Origin: Multifurca ochricompacta
Lineage: Eukaryota > Basidiomycota > Agaricomycetes > Russulales > Russulaceae
Length of the DNA: 64,000 nucleotides
NCBI GenBank assembly: GCA_022496185.1
Contig: WTXG01000068.1
Location: 105,042 to 169,041, forward strand
Direction: 5' to 3'
Numbering within the stretch: position 1 is the stretch's first letter; each line of letters begins with the position of its first letter. A program made the position numbers and the translations under genes. Positions 45,742 to 55,532 of this stretch are shown one piece after another. The notes beneath the pieces were generated by a model that saw nothing but the letters and a program-made list of their open reading frames with translations, had not been told where the DNA came from and searched no databases.

Positions 45742-47292
45742 TCAGATCTGTTCAAAGGCTTGCTGTTGTTCTTCTGCCCAATGCCAGGGTACATCCTTCT
45801 TTAACAATCCATTTAGTGGTTGGGCGATCCTGGAGAACCCCTTGACAAATCGTCGATAGAAGTTGCAAAACCCGATGAAGGACCGCACATCCTTGACACA
45901 CGTAGGTGTGGGCCATTCTCGGATTCCTTGTATTTTTATCGGGTCCATCCATACATGTCCGCCTTCTAGGATGACTCCCAGATACTCAACACTCCGCTGT
46001 TCGAACGAGCATTTGGCCGGTTTAAGGTACAGGTCATGCTCGCGTAGGATGTCTAGCACCTGGTGTACTCGTTCTCGATGATGAGTCAGATCGTCTGTCG
46101 TAGCCACTAGTATGTCATCCATGTATACCACCACTTCGACAGTAAGAATGAGGTCACGGAAGATGTGGTTCATCATAGACTGAAAGGTGGCGGGCGAGTT
46201 GGTAAGACCGAAGAACATGACATTTGGCTCAAAGAGCCCTTGGTTGGTCTTAAACGCTGCCTTGCACTGGTCTCCCTCTTTGATCCGAATATTGTTGTAA
46301 CCCCAACGGACGTCCATTTTGGAGAATAAGGACTTGTCCCGCATAGTATCAATGAGTTCCAATATGAGTGGTAGTGGGTAAGCGTTCTTCACAGTATGGG
46401 CATTTATCCGTCGGTAGTCTTGTACAGGTCGAAGTTTGCCATCTTTCTTTTTGATGAAGAAGAATGGTGACGCATATGGTGATTTTGATGGACAAATGTA
46501 CCCCTTGGCAAGATGTTCCTCGAGGAATGTCGTGAGCGCTGCTTGTTCTGCCTGGGACAGTGGGTAGATTTTACAGTCGATTGCTGCTGGGGTATCAGGT
46601 GTGAAGTCAATGGCATGGTCCCATGGTCTCGCAGGGGGAAAACGTTGCGATTCCTCCTCTGAGAACACCCTCCAGTGCCGGTGGTACTCTCCGGGCACTA
46701 CTTCTTCAAAGGTTCTCTCTGCATGTCCTTCCACCGCTTTTTGCGCAAGTTCTGATGCTTTGGTAACGAAGCAACAGCCTGGATCCTCTTCTTCTTCTTC
46801 TACCCTTCGCACTGCCGAATGTCGAGCGGCATAGTCGTACCCCATTGACATGATAAGAACGGGGTAGGAATCTTTGTCCATGGTGGCATCGCTCCAGTTG
46901 ATCTTAGGTTCGAACGCGGCAAGCCAGGGGTATCCCAGAACTAAATCTTCATCGCCTAGGTTGGTGACTAGGAAACATATGACTTTCGTCCTCTCCCCTA
47001 CTTGGACACTAAGGTCAGTGTAGTGTGTGATTTTTCCCGCTTGATTGGCAGTTCCATCAATATTCCAGATATTCTTTTCCTGAGGGAGTGCCAACATCCC
47101 TAATCCCATGGTCCTTGCCATCTGCGGGCTGATAAAGTTATCGGTGGCTCCTGAGTCGATCAGGATGTCACGGTCGGCCGTCCTCTGTGTAGTCTCGAAA
47201 TGTACTGGTATTTTTAACGATTTGAAGCGACTAGTATACACAGAGGTTACATGTAGTGCTCGCGCCCAGGCCGATGGGTTTGAGCCAATCAA
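45742..47292 (-). CDS. D pol, 5' half: protease and reverse transcriptase
   Basis: A 516-codon open frame with protease DILIDSGATDNFI near 47130-47170, RT blocks [18 protein letters not shown] (46420-46480), MDVRWGYNNIRI, FFGLTNSPATFQSMMN and VVVYMDDILVAT (46107-46145), ending in the RT thumb/connection (SFIGFCNFYRRFVKGFSRIA). It overlaps the gag stop by one base in the -1 frame, so Pol is probably made by -1 frameshifting at the T-run. Confidence 0.9.
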   Translation of the reverse strand: MIGSNPSAWARALHVTSVYTSRFKSLKIPVHFETTQRTADRDILIDSGATDNFISPQMARTMGLGMLALPQEKNIWNIDGTANQAGKITHYTDLSVQVGERTKVICFLVTNLGDEDLVLGYPWLAAFEPKINWSDATMDKDSYPVLIMSMGYDYAARHSAVRRVEEEEEDPGCCFVTKASELAQKAVEGHAERTFEEVVPGEYHRHWRVFSEEESQRFPPARPWDHAIDFTPDTPAAIDCKIYPLSQAEQAALTTFLEEHLAKGYICPSKSPYASPFFFIKKKDGKLRPVQDYRRINAHTVKNAYPLPLILELIDTMRDKSLFSKMDVRWGYNNIRIKEGDQCKAAFKTNQGLFEPNVMFFGLTNSPATFQSMMNHIFRDLILTVEVVVYMDDILVATTDDLTHHRERVHQVLDILREHDLYLKPAKCSFEQRSVEYLGVILEGGHVWMDPIKIQGIREWPTPTCVKDVRSFIGFCNFYRRFVKGFSRIAQPLNGLLKKDVPWHWAEEQQQAFEQI

Positions 47293-48795
47293 AAATCCTT
47301 CTTTGCGAATGCCTTTTCCACTAGGATGGCTCGCACTTCTTCACTTTCTTTCATCATGTTGGCCCATATTTCCTGCGCCTTTTCCTCCTTCATCGGCGTT
47401 TTCTTATCAACGGTTGGTGGGTTGTTGCGGACTGGTGTAACAGTTGCTTCTGCCACACATACTCCCTTCTTCGGGCATTCCCTCGACATGTGCCCTTGTG
47501 CTTTGCAACGAAAGCACCTCCCTTCTTTCATCAAGGTCTGCCTTTGTCTTCGGTGAGTGCAACTCGTGCTCTGGTTCTATCGGCAGAGGTGTCCATGACA
47601 TTTGGATCCCTCTGGCTGGTGTGCACGGGTTTGACTCCAAAGGCGGCCTTCCACTGGTCGTGGGTTTTTCCTTTCTTCGTGTCGACCCCAAAACGTGTTT
47701 GGAAGTCCAGGTAATCTTGCTGCTGTCGTCGAGCAGCATCAACCCATGTGTCCCAATCGATGGGGTGGTGAAATTGGATGATATTCTTCACCAGTGGGTT
47801 GGGCAACCCCTGGGAGAAGAGGTCCAATGTTGCCTCTTCATCAGTATCGTAACCGGCTCTGTTAGCCAGGCTTCTGAACTTTGCTACATAGGCGTCCAGT
47901 TCTCCCTTCTCCATTCGCAAGGCTTTGAGCTCTCGAGCAGCCTTCTGCTTGGCCTGCCCGTCTGTAAATGCATCTTTGAACCTCTGGGCAACAGTTTCCC
48001 AGAGGCCTTCACTGTTGGTACGACGACCACTCTCAATTTGTTCGTTCAGCCATTCCAGCTGCTCCATTGTCCAGTCATCCATGGCTTCCCCTCTGATCAG
48101 CGATAAGAAAAGGTTGGCACGCTGGAAAGGGTTGATAATTTGAGGGACGTCATGGTTGAAGTTTTTGAATGTTGTAAACTCCAACATAAACTTTTTGCTT
48201 TGCGACCGGTCTCCTGTGAACGTCTGTGGTAGTACACCTGACAGTCGTCCTGAGGGCGGGGGAATGTTGGGTGGCAGCATGGCAGGTGGGGGGGGAGGAG
48301 CTGGGTCGGGAAGCTGGGCGGTGATGGTGGACATATTCTGATAAAATGGGGTGATAGTGTCGGCGGACTGTATAGAAATCTGGGGAGTTGTCAAAGCAGG
48401 GGCTCTGGACGTGACAACTGTGGGTGCAACTGGGGATGTAGTTGACGCTAATACCAGTGCTTCTTCACTAGGTTCTTCTACGTACTCTTCTGGCTCAGAG
48501 TCCGTAACAATGGCCGGGGGATTTTCTCTCCACAGTCCTAATCCAAATTCAGGTGGGGCGGGTCCTGTAGTAACCCAAGAGTGTCGGCTATCCGAGTATT
48601 GGATACGATACCAAACTCTTTTCTCGTCGTCGTATTCTACCGGTTGGTATCTTCCGTTGTGATAGACGTAGTATCCAAACTTGGACTCAAAATCTTTCCA
48701 GGTGGCAGGCCAAGTATTTGCTGTGAAAGATTATGCTCTTCTCTGCGTTCGATGAGTTCTTCTCAAAAGAGGGTCTGACTGCGGCTGGAAGCCAT
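47289..48795 (-). pseudogene. D gag, with zinc knuckle
   Basis: ATG at 48795 (MASSRSQT) is soon followed by a frame break near 48770. The capsid-like part is open at 48394-47531 (TFTGDRSQSKKFMLEF, DLFSQGLPNPLVKNI). After an apparent one-base loss in an A-run near 47540, the last part 47534-47289 carries the CCHC knuckle CFRCKAQGHMSREC and ends FAKKDF at TGA 47291-47289. Confidence 0.85.
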
Positions 48796-48814
48796 GATGA
48801 GAGACTTGACTTGA

Positions 48815-49389
48815 TGTTACGTCTGGTGCGGGACGTTCCACACGACTTGTGTGACAGCTCGATCTATGGATTCAGGTAGGAAGTCAAGAGGGCTTCCTGG
48901 AGTTCGGGTGAGGTGAGTCAAAGTCCAAAGGGCTGCCCCTCGAGACAATGTTAAGTGGAAAGTGCCAAAAGCACTGAGACGAACGAGTCAGAGTTTCAAA
49001 GGGGATGTCCGGAAGACAAGCACCGATGTATTCAATAAGTCGAGTCTGAGTCTACAGTGTAGTCTACAGCGGGCTTATATACGTAACAAGGTGAGCGTCT
49101 ATTGATAAGAAACACGGAGTCAAGTGGGCCCAAATATCTGGAAGCGGAGGGTGTAACGCCTGGCTTCTACTGATAGGGAACTAAGTAAGTGTCCGATCGT
49201 ATGATAAGGAGATAAGGGATAAGTAACAATAACAAACAAATACAGGTAAACAAGAAGGTCACGGGGATGGACGGAGAGCATGTGACGGGTCCCACGACGG
49301 AGACGTGATCTGATAGTGAAGCGTAGGTGGCAGAGAGGGGTCATCGTTGGGCAAGAAAAAGAACACGGGAAGAGACGGGGTTCGTAACA
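48815..49389 (-). repeat. 5' LTR of D
   Basis: 575 bp, seven differences from 41960-42534, all C/T or G/A at CpG. Immediately inside (48796-48814) the minus strand reads TCAAGTCAAGTCT, complementary with one CpG-type mismatch to the transcript-start region AGACTCGACTT. Confidence 0.93.
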
Positions 49390-49416
49390 CCAAGCTGGAT
49401 GTTACAGGAGGGGTGA

Positions 49417-50542
49417 TGTGATGGTTTCCGATGACTTGTGACAGGTTTTGTGACAAAACGTGACGTTTTTCGAGTCACGCACACGCGCATTCGGTTTCGA
49501 GTTATGTGACTAGGGGGCTGATAATTCTTATGATCTGATTGTTTAACTGCACACCACACTTGTGCTACAGAGGGTGCAACCCCTCTTACTAATTCCCATC
49601 TTATTTCAGGGCCTAACCCCTGGAGCATCTGATTATCTGGATACTTACTGGATGTTGACACAGGACGTGTCTGGAAGATGCTTCAGGCATCTAAGGTTCG
49701 CTTCAGCTGTAGATTAGATTAGATTAGATCCCGGAGTATCGGACTTTTTATGTTATCTTTATTACACTTCTTTCTCTCCTTACTCAGCTGATTAGTGATG
49801 TCCTTAGTAATGCACAGTAAGCATGTGATATCTCTTTGGCCAATGGCCTTTATCCCTCTTTGTTTATTGTCCGGCACTTGTGGACTTATTCCCAGTGCGC
49901 ACAGACCATTTCCCCTGGCCCCCATGGGTATATAAGGGTGTCTGTTTTGTTCTTTACACTTCAGAGTTCTTCTTCCTCTGAAGTGTAAGTCGTCTTTACT
50001 TTACTTTCTATTTTCCTTTGACTAACATTCTCTGTGTAGTTAACTTGTCTTTTAGGTCAGTAGTATAGTATTATAGAGTTCTTCTTCCTCTGAAGTTTAA
50101 CTTGTCTTTTAGCCTAAACACGCTACTAACCACAGTCAGTATAACCAGCAGCATGATTGTTTGACACTGGAACCTTCTGATTAGCTTATATTTACTGATT
50201 GTACCTCACTCAGGATGTATTTAAGCTACTAGATTAACTGAGACAGACTTTAAGTCTGTTCTCTTGTATCTAATACAGGTGTATTTGACTTCACTAAGAT
50301 CCACTTGAACTCCCTGAGTAGCAGCTTGAGGAGGCTTCTTCCCAGTAACTCTGCAGGGCTGATTGCTGCTGCTTTCAACTTCGTTTCCTGCACGCGCCCC
50401 CTCCATAACATCGTGGGCACTTGAAACTTTGAACTAGACTAGGCCTTCTCTGTTAGACCTTGAATCTTGAGTGCGCCCCGCATCTTGAGGGCCTTCAGAC
50501 ATCGAAAACATGACTGGACACAGCAGACACCTGGCTGTGACA
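49417..50542 (+). repeat. 3' LTR of F, interrupted by a solo copia LTR
   Basis: LTR sequence 49417-49652 and 50172-50542, with the intervening solo LTR and one CTGGA copy removed, totals 607 bp, equal to the 5' LTR. It is preceded by the polypurine tract ACAGGAGGGGTGA. Confidence 0.92.
49653..50166 (+). mobile_element. Solo LTR of the copia G family
   Basis: 514 bp, ends TGTTGACACAGG and GTTTGACA, flanked by CTGGA at 49648-49652 and 50167-50171. It is in opposite orientation to G and differs from G's LTR at several positions, so it is a separate older insertion that lost its body by LTR recombination. Confidence 0.93.
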
Positions 50543-50547
50543 AAACC

Positions 50548-52202
50548 AGCATCAAATACTTAGGTGTCATCTTAGAGGGTGGTCAAGTACGCATGGATCC
50601 TGTAAAGGTACAAGGTATTTGGGACTGGTCTACTCCCCAATGTACCAAAGATGTCAGATCATTCATTGGATTCTGCAATTTCTACTGGCGATTTGTCAAG
50701 GGATTCTCAGCTATAGCCAGACCACTCAACGATTTACTGAAAAAGGATGTGCCCTGGCATTGGGGAGTACTACAACAGGAAGCCTTTGACCGAATAAAGA
50801 TGATCATTAGCTCCAAACCCGTTCTTATTCAGCCAGACCTAGAAAAACCATTTGAACTTGAGGTTGATGCCTCTATGTATGCAAATGGAGCCGTCCTCTC
50901 CCAACGAGATGATGGTGGAATTCTTCATCCAGTGGCGTTCTATTCAGAAACCTTTTCGTCAGCAGAAAGAAATTACGACATCTGGGATAGGGAGCTCTTG
51001 GCAATTGTGAAGGCATTGCGACACTGGTGACCGTATTTAGCCAGATCCCTGCACAAGACTGTCATTTATACTGACCACTCTAACCTCCTCTATTGGTGAG
51101 AACCCCATAAAATCAGCCAGCATGTCGCATGAGAAGTACTAGAGCTTGAAGAGTACAATTTCATGCTCAAACACCTCCCTGGAGCCTGCAATGCGTGAGC
51201 AGATGCACTGTCTAGACCGGCTAATAGTGATGAAGGGGAAGATGACAATGACAATATTGTGGTACTACCAGAAGACGTCTTTGCAAAGACAGCAGTTGTT
51301 AGCCTACATGACATGGATCTATGGGCCCAAGTAACGCAAAATATGAACCAAGAGTTGTGCAAATCTTGGGTGGAGCCACACAATATTAAAATGAAAAATG
51401 GCCTTTGGTGGAAAGACAGTGATCAATTGGTTGTCACCAGTGGCAACAACATTAAGAGGGGGGTGATCCATTTTCACCACAATCTTCCTTCTGCAGGACA
51501 CCCTGGTATTGCCAACACTTACACCCTTGCCAAATGAGACTATTGGTGGCCAAACATGAAAAAGGATATAGAGGCATACATCAAGGGGTGTGCGGAATGT
51601 CAAGCAAACAAAGTAAACACTCACCCAAAACCGCCAGCACTTTCACCCATTACACCAGTTGCGACAGCCCCTTTCCAGACCATTGCTATGGATTTTATTG
51701 TCAAGCTACCACAGTCACAAGGATACAACTCGATACTCACCATCATGGACCATGATTATTCAAAAGCTGCTCTCTTCATCCCCTGTAACGAGATGATATC
51801 AGCAGAGGGAGTTGCTAAACTTTACCTGAACCATGTCTATCGGCATTACAGACTCCCCCAAAAGATTATTTCTGACCAGGACCCATGATTTGCATCCATG
51901 TTTGCCCAGGCCCTTTGTAAACGTCTCGACATCCAACAGAACATTTCTATGGCATATCACCCTCAGACAGATGGACAATTGGAACGAACGAACCAATGGT
52001 TGGAACAGTATCTTCAATTTTGGTGCAATGAGCAACAAGATGACTGGGCAGAATGGTTAGCGACAGCTGAGTTCACACACAACAGCTGGCCAAACAGGAC
52101 AACAAAGGTCTCCCCCTTCTCCCTTATTATGGGATGGAACCCTTGCTCTATGTGGACAGATAAACCCACAAATGTACCATCCATAACGCAGCGTATCAGC
52201 CA
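50548..52202 (+). pseudogene. A/C pol continued: RT end, RNase H, integrase
   Basis: Resumes at TSIKYLGVILEGGQVRMDPV and continues with SFIGFCNFYWRFVKGFS, RNase H (LEVDASMYANGAVLSQ, YDIWDRELLAIVKAL), the HHCC finger (HHNLPSAGHPG...CAECQANK) and the DDE core (MDFIVKLPQSQG, KIISDQDP, ERTNQWLEQYLQF). TGA codons at former CGA sites occur near 51028, 51098, 51130, 51198, 51536 and 51887. It is interrupted by a solo LTR at 52203. Confidence 0.87.
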
Positions 52203-52792
52203 TGTTACAATCCCTGCCGTCTGCCCCTGTTTTCTTCACTCTTCCCAATGATGACCCTTCTCTACCGCCTACCTTACACTTCCTGATCACGTCTCCGTCC
52301 TGGGACCCATCCCGTGCTCTTCTTCCGTCCCCATGACCCCGATTGTACTTGTTGACCTTTTGTTTGCCTATGTTTGACTCTTATCTTCTTATCTCTTATC
52401 CCGTTATCATTACGACCGGACACTTACTTAATACCCTATCAGAAGCCAGGCTTTACGCCCTCCGCTTCTGTATATTTGGGCCCACTTGACTCCAATATCT
52501 TATCTTATAGACGCCCACTGAATTACGTATATAAGTCCGCTGTAGCTACCCTGTAGACCTCAGACTCGACTTATTGAATACATCGGTGCTTGTCTTCTGG
52601 ACGCTCCTTTGAAGGCTCTACCTCGATCATCTCAGTACTTCTGGTACTCTCCGCTCAACATTGTCTTAGAGCGCAGCCTCTTTGACAGTGACTCCTCCCA
52701 CATAACTCCAAGAGGTCTTATTGATCTCTTATCTGATCCCAAATGAACGCTGTCACACAAGTCGTGTGGAACATCCTGCACTGGACGTAACA
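52203..52792 (+). mobile_element. Solo LTR related to the D family
   Basis: Ends TGTTACAATCCC and GGACGTAACA, flanked by AGCCA at 52198-52202 and 52793-52797. Internal order (TATATAAG near 52528, AGACTCGACTT, GTACT/GGTACT) matches the D LTR read on its coding strand, with clear divergence. Confidence 0.9.
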
Positions 52793-53161
52793 AGCCAATG
52801 GGAAGAAATACGGGAATCGGCCAATAGAAACCTGCAGAAGGCACAAAAGACCCTGGCCAAGAAGCCCACAAAGTTTATGCCCTATCAAACTGGAGATCAA
52901 GTCTGGTTGGAAGGACGTAACATTCATACCTCTCATCCAACGGCGAAACTCACTCCCAGATGTCATGGGCCATTCAAAATAGAACAGAAGCTGTCTGATG
53001 TTACATACAAACTGACACTGCCACCCACATGGAAGATTCACCCCATCTTCCATGCCAACCTCTTGACGCCATACAAAGAAACCTCCATACATGGACAGAA
53101 CTTCCCCAGACCACCTCCCAAATTAGTCGACAGGGAACCGGAGTGGGAGGTAGAGTGTATC
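52793..53161 (+). pseudogene. A/C integrase C-terminal part
   Basis: Open frame QWEEIRESANRNLQKAQKTL, YQTGDQVWLEGRNIHTSHP and LPPTWKIHPIFHANLLTPY, the GPY/F-type integrase C-terminus before the chromodomain, then EPEWEVECI, the start of the chromodomain, cut by the next solo LTR. Confidence 0.8.
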
Positions 53162-53740
53162 TGTGATGGTTTAAATTCCCTTTTCTTTTTGTCTGACTGG
53201 TGAATAACTACATGACTTATATCAGCTAATCTATCTAACTAGATTAGCTGACTGTACACTATAGAGGGCGCAACCCCTCTGTCGCTTACTTATACATCGA
53301 TCTAGCCCCTCCTCTACATTTACATGACAAAGTATGACATAGCTATGAGATCACTGTGATGCAGTATGATATCATTCCATTGCACATACCTGTTTTACTT
53401 TACTGGCTAGACCCTTGTCTCTGATAGTCGCTCAACTGTATTTAAACCTGCTTAAGTCCTAGAGAACAGACCTTAAGTCTGTTCTCCTGTGTCAATACAG
53501 GTGTTTCCTTTGACTCACCGAAAGATTCCCCTTGAACCCTCTTAAGTCATGACTTAGAGGGACTTCGAACCCCAGTAGCTTGTGACAGGACTTAGTGTCG
53601 CTGTTCGATTCCGTATCTCGCATGCGCCCCTCTATCTTGTGTGGGCTTAACTCGACTTAGTTGTGGTCTTGATCCTGACTTAGTTACCTTGAATCTGAAC
53701 AACTCTCTGGTCTTGACACAGCACACACCTGGCTGTGACA
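53162..53740 (+). mobile_element. Solo LTR related to the F family
   Basis: Ends TGTGATGG and CTGGCTGTGACA. Flanks are GTATC (53157-53161) and GTATT (53741-53745), a duplication with one C/T difference. It contains the palindromic CAGACCTTAAGTCTG segment near 53469 that also occurs at the F transcript start. It splits the A/C chromodomain. Confidence 0.82.
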
Positions 53741-54917
53741 GTATTGCTGATGCCAAGTGGAAGGGGTGAGGACATAATCGAAGACTCCACTACTTGATCA
53801 AATGGAAGGGATTCCCTGATGCCAACAGCTCGTGGGAAGCTGCTGTGGACATCTTTGCACCCAAACTTATCGAAGACTTCTATAGACACCATCCTCAGGC
53901 AGATAAAGAGCCAACTGCAATATGCTCAATTGGACAACCCTCATCCCCACAACCACTCAGAATAACGTCAATGTCTCCATCCAGCGTCCACACCTCTGCC
54001 ACCATTGATGCGTTTCCCCTACTTTCTCCTCTGCATCCTCCTTCTCGCCCACTATCTCCTATTGACTACGATGCGGCCACCAAGGTGGCCGAAGGGATCA
54101 GAACTGCCAATGTCAACAAAGATTTTAATTTGCCCGAACACCCCCATCCCAATGACCTGATCAATGTTGACTTTGGTGACGAAGCCCCCGAGTTCCCCTT
54201 CTTTCTGAACAGCCCCGGGTCTCAGTTTTATTTCCCACTGATGATCCTGATGTCCAGGAATGACGGCACCACCGAAGTCACCAAGTACATCTACTACACC
54301 AACGAAGGCATGGATGTGGCTGGATGTCTAGAGAAAGGAGGGCCAGTCTATGGGGCCCCAGTGTACCTAGAGGAAAAAAAGGTTGACTGGCTCCATTACA
54401 TTCTTGGACCAGAGCACCTGCAGCATCTATCAGCTCACAACCCCTGCACCTTCGCCATTAATGAAGTACTCTGAGACCTACACATGCCACAACTTACGGC
54501 TGAAATTGCATGACTGCATAAGTTTCAAGCACTTAGGGACAACCTGGAGATGCAGCACCGTGACTATGAATGGCAAATGGTGAGAATTAATTGAGGGGTC
54601 TTCAATATAGAGCAGCACCTGGCTGGCATTAGGATGTGGCTAGAGCTCAGCAAAGCATACCAGATCATATCTGAATGGTACACAGACATTTTTGCCCGAC
54701 CCCTTCCCCGTCGCCACCTCAACCTAGCACCCCAGCTTAACCTGCACGCCCTTGAAATGCCATGCCTTCACAAAAACCCTGATGGTAAGCTTTGCTGGCG
54801 CTGCAGCAGCAAATACCACCTCAGCTGGTGCTGCCCCACAGCCAAGAAACGATGTTGACATTGCCAGAGTACTTCACACTGGAGCCACCAATGTTTATTC
54901 TGACAACTCACACAGGC
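53741..54917 (+). pseudogene. A/C: chromodomain continuing in frame into the third coding module
   Basis: LHYLIKWKGFPDANSSWE (chromodomain, 53788-53845; a TGA precedes it) reads without a stop into SPSSVHTSATIDAFPLL, SRPLSPIDYDAATK, GDEAPEFPFFLN, KYIYYTNEGMDVAG, GPVYGAPVYLEE and HNPCTFAINEVL to a TGA near 54474. Beyond it are CWRCSSKYHLSWCC and further Cys/His residues. The 3' end of the module is missing: the sequence jumps to the LTR at 54918. Confidence 0.75.
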
Positions 54918-55510
54918 TGTTACGAACCCCGCTGCGTCATCTTGTTTTCTTTCCATCATGTGACGTGTTGTTTGACTCCATTTGTCCCCTTGTTGACTGT
55001 GTTATGGCTTCCTTTGCATCCATTTGTTCCTTATCTTTGACCCGAGGCTGTGCTTATCTCTGACTCATATTTTACACAAGAACACTTACGTATTTTCCCA
55101 CCAGAATCGCGACTATACCGAATTCGTCTATGTATATTCTCACCTGGCCCACATTGACTCCGTTCCCTATTTAGTTACATTACAACTTTGTTGATACACC
55201 GAGCGTGGTACTCCGATTTAGACTCCGATCTCTATTACATATATAAGGCCTGCCTAGATAGCCTGTATACCTTAGACTCGACTTCTTAATTGACTTGGTG
55301 CATTACCTTCTGGGTGATTCCTAAGACCCGACTCTTGAATCGTCTCAGTGCTTTTGGCACTTCTCCGCTCACCAGTACTAAGGGATTAGCTCCTTGGTAT
55401 TGACTTCTCACCCGAACTCCGTGTACTTGAAAGACAGTATACACCTGACCTCGTAGTTTCGCTACGCGACTTATCACACGTCGTGACGAACGCCCGCACC
55501 AGGCGTTACA
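54918..55510 (+). repeat. LTR between A/C and B, probably chimeric
   Basis: 593 bp, TGTTACGAAC...GCGTTACA. TATATAAGG lies near 55239; transcript-start candidate 55274-55284. Its first half resembles the A/C 5' LTR, its second half the B 3' LTR. Confidence 0.85.
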
Positions 55511-55512
55511 TT

Positions 55513-55523
55513 AAGTCGAGTCT
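55513..55523 (+). promoter_or_regulatory. Self-complementary primer-binding site of B
   Basis: AAGTCGAGTCT, 2 nt after the LTR, is the exact 11-nt reverse complement of AGACTCGACTT at 55274-55284, about 34 nt after the TATA box. Tf1 uses an 11-nt self-primer of the same design. Confidence 0.7.
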
Positions 55524-55532
55524 CTCCCCACC

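Larger units (their letters stand above)
41960..49389 (-). mobile_element. Full-length chromodomain Ty3/gypsy element 'D'
   Basis: 575-bp LTRs at 41960-42534 and 48815-49389, flanked by CCAAG at 41955-41959 and 49390-49394. It lies in minus orientation within the 3' end of F. Inside (reading right to left): PBS, gag, pol with protease/RT/RNase H/integrase/chromodomain, and a separate 397-aa third ORF, then a polypurine tract (AGAAGAGGGGGTGA) next to the left LTR. The two LTRs differ at seven sites, all CpG. Pol has a few TGA stops at Arg positions and gag two single-base breaks, so this copy is inactive, though recent. Confidence 0.93.
28658..50542 (+). mobile_element. Family-2 chromodomain Ty3/gypsy element 'F', carrying three further insertions
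   Basis: LTRs at 28658-29264 and 49417-50542 (607 bp each after removing the solo LTR from the latter) share TGTGAC...GTGACA ends, and AAACC is duplicated outside (28653-28657, 50543-50547). Inside are gag (split by copia G), pol, a chromodomain and a third ORF. Inserted in F are G (30250-36771), D (41960-49389) and a solo copia LTR (49653-50166). Its own length without these is about 7.4 kb. Pol has in-frame TGA codons, so it is inactive. Confidence 0.9.
23715..55510 (+). mobile_element. Family-1 chromodomain Ty3/gypsy element 'A/C', the host of the nested insertions
   Basis: A left LTR, gag and the first half of pol lie at 23715-28657. The rest of pol and the third coding module lie at 50543-54917, followed by an LTR at 54918-55510. 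Joining across the TSD AAACC (28653-28657 and 50543-50547) restores the RT reading frame seen uninterrupted in copy B, proving the two halves are one element. It has taken five independent insertions: the tRNA-bearing element (25393), F (28658), and solo LTRs at 52203 and 53162, with a further LTR nested inside the first. Its frame is broken almost only by TGA codons where copy B has CGA. No TSD is visible for A/C itself. Confidence 0.85.
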
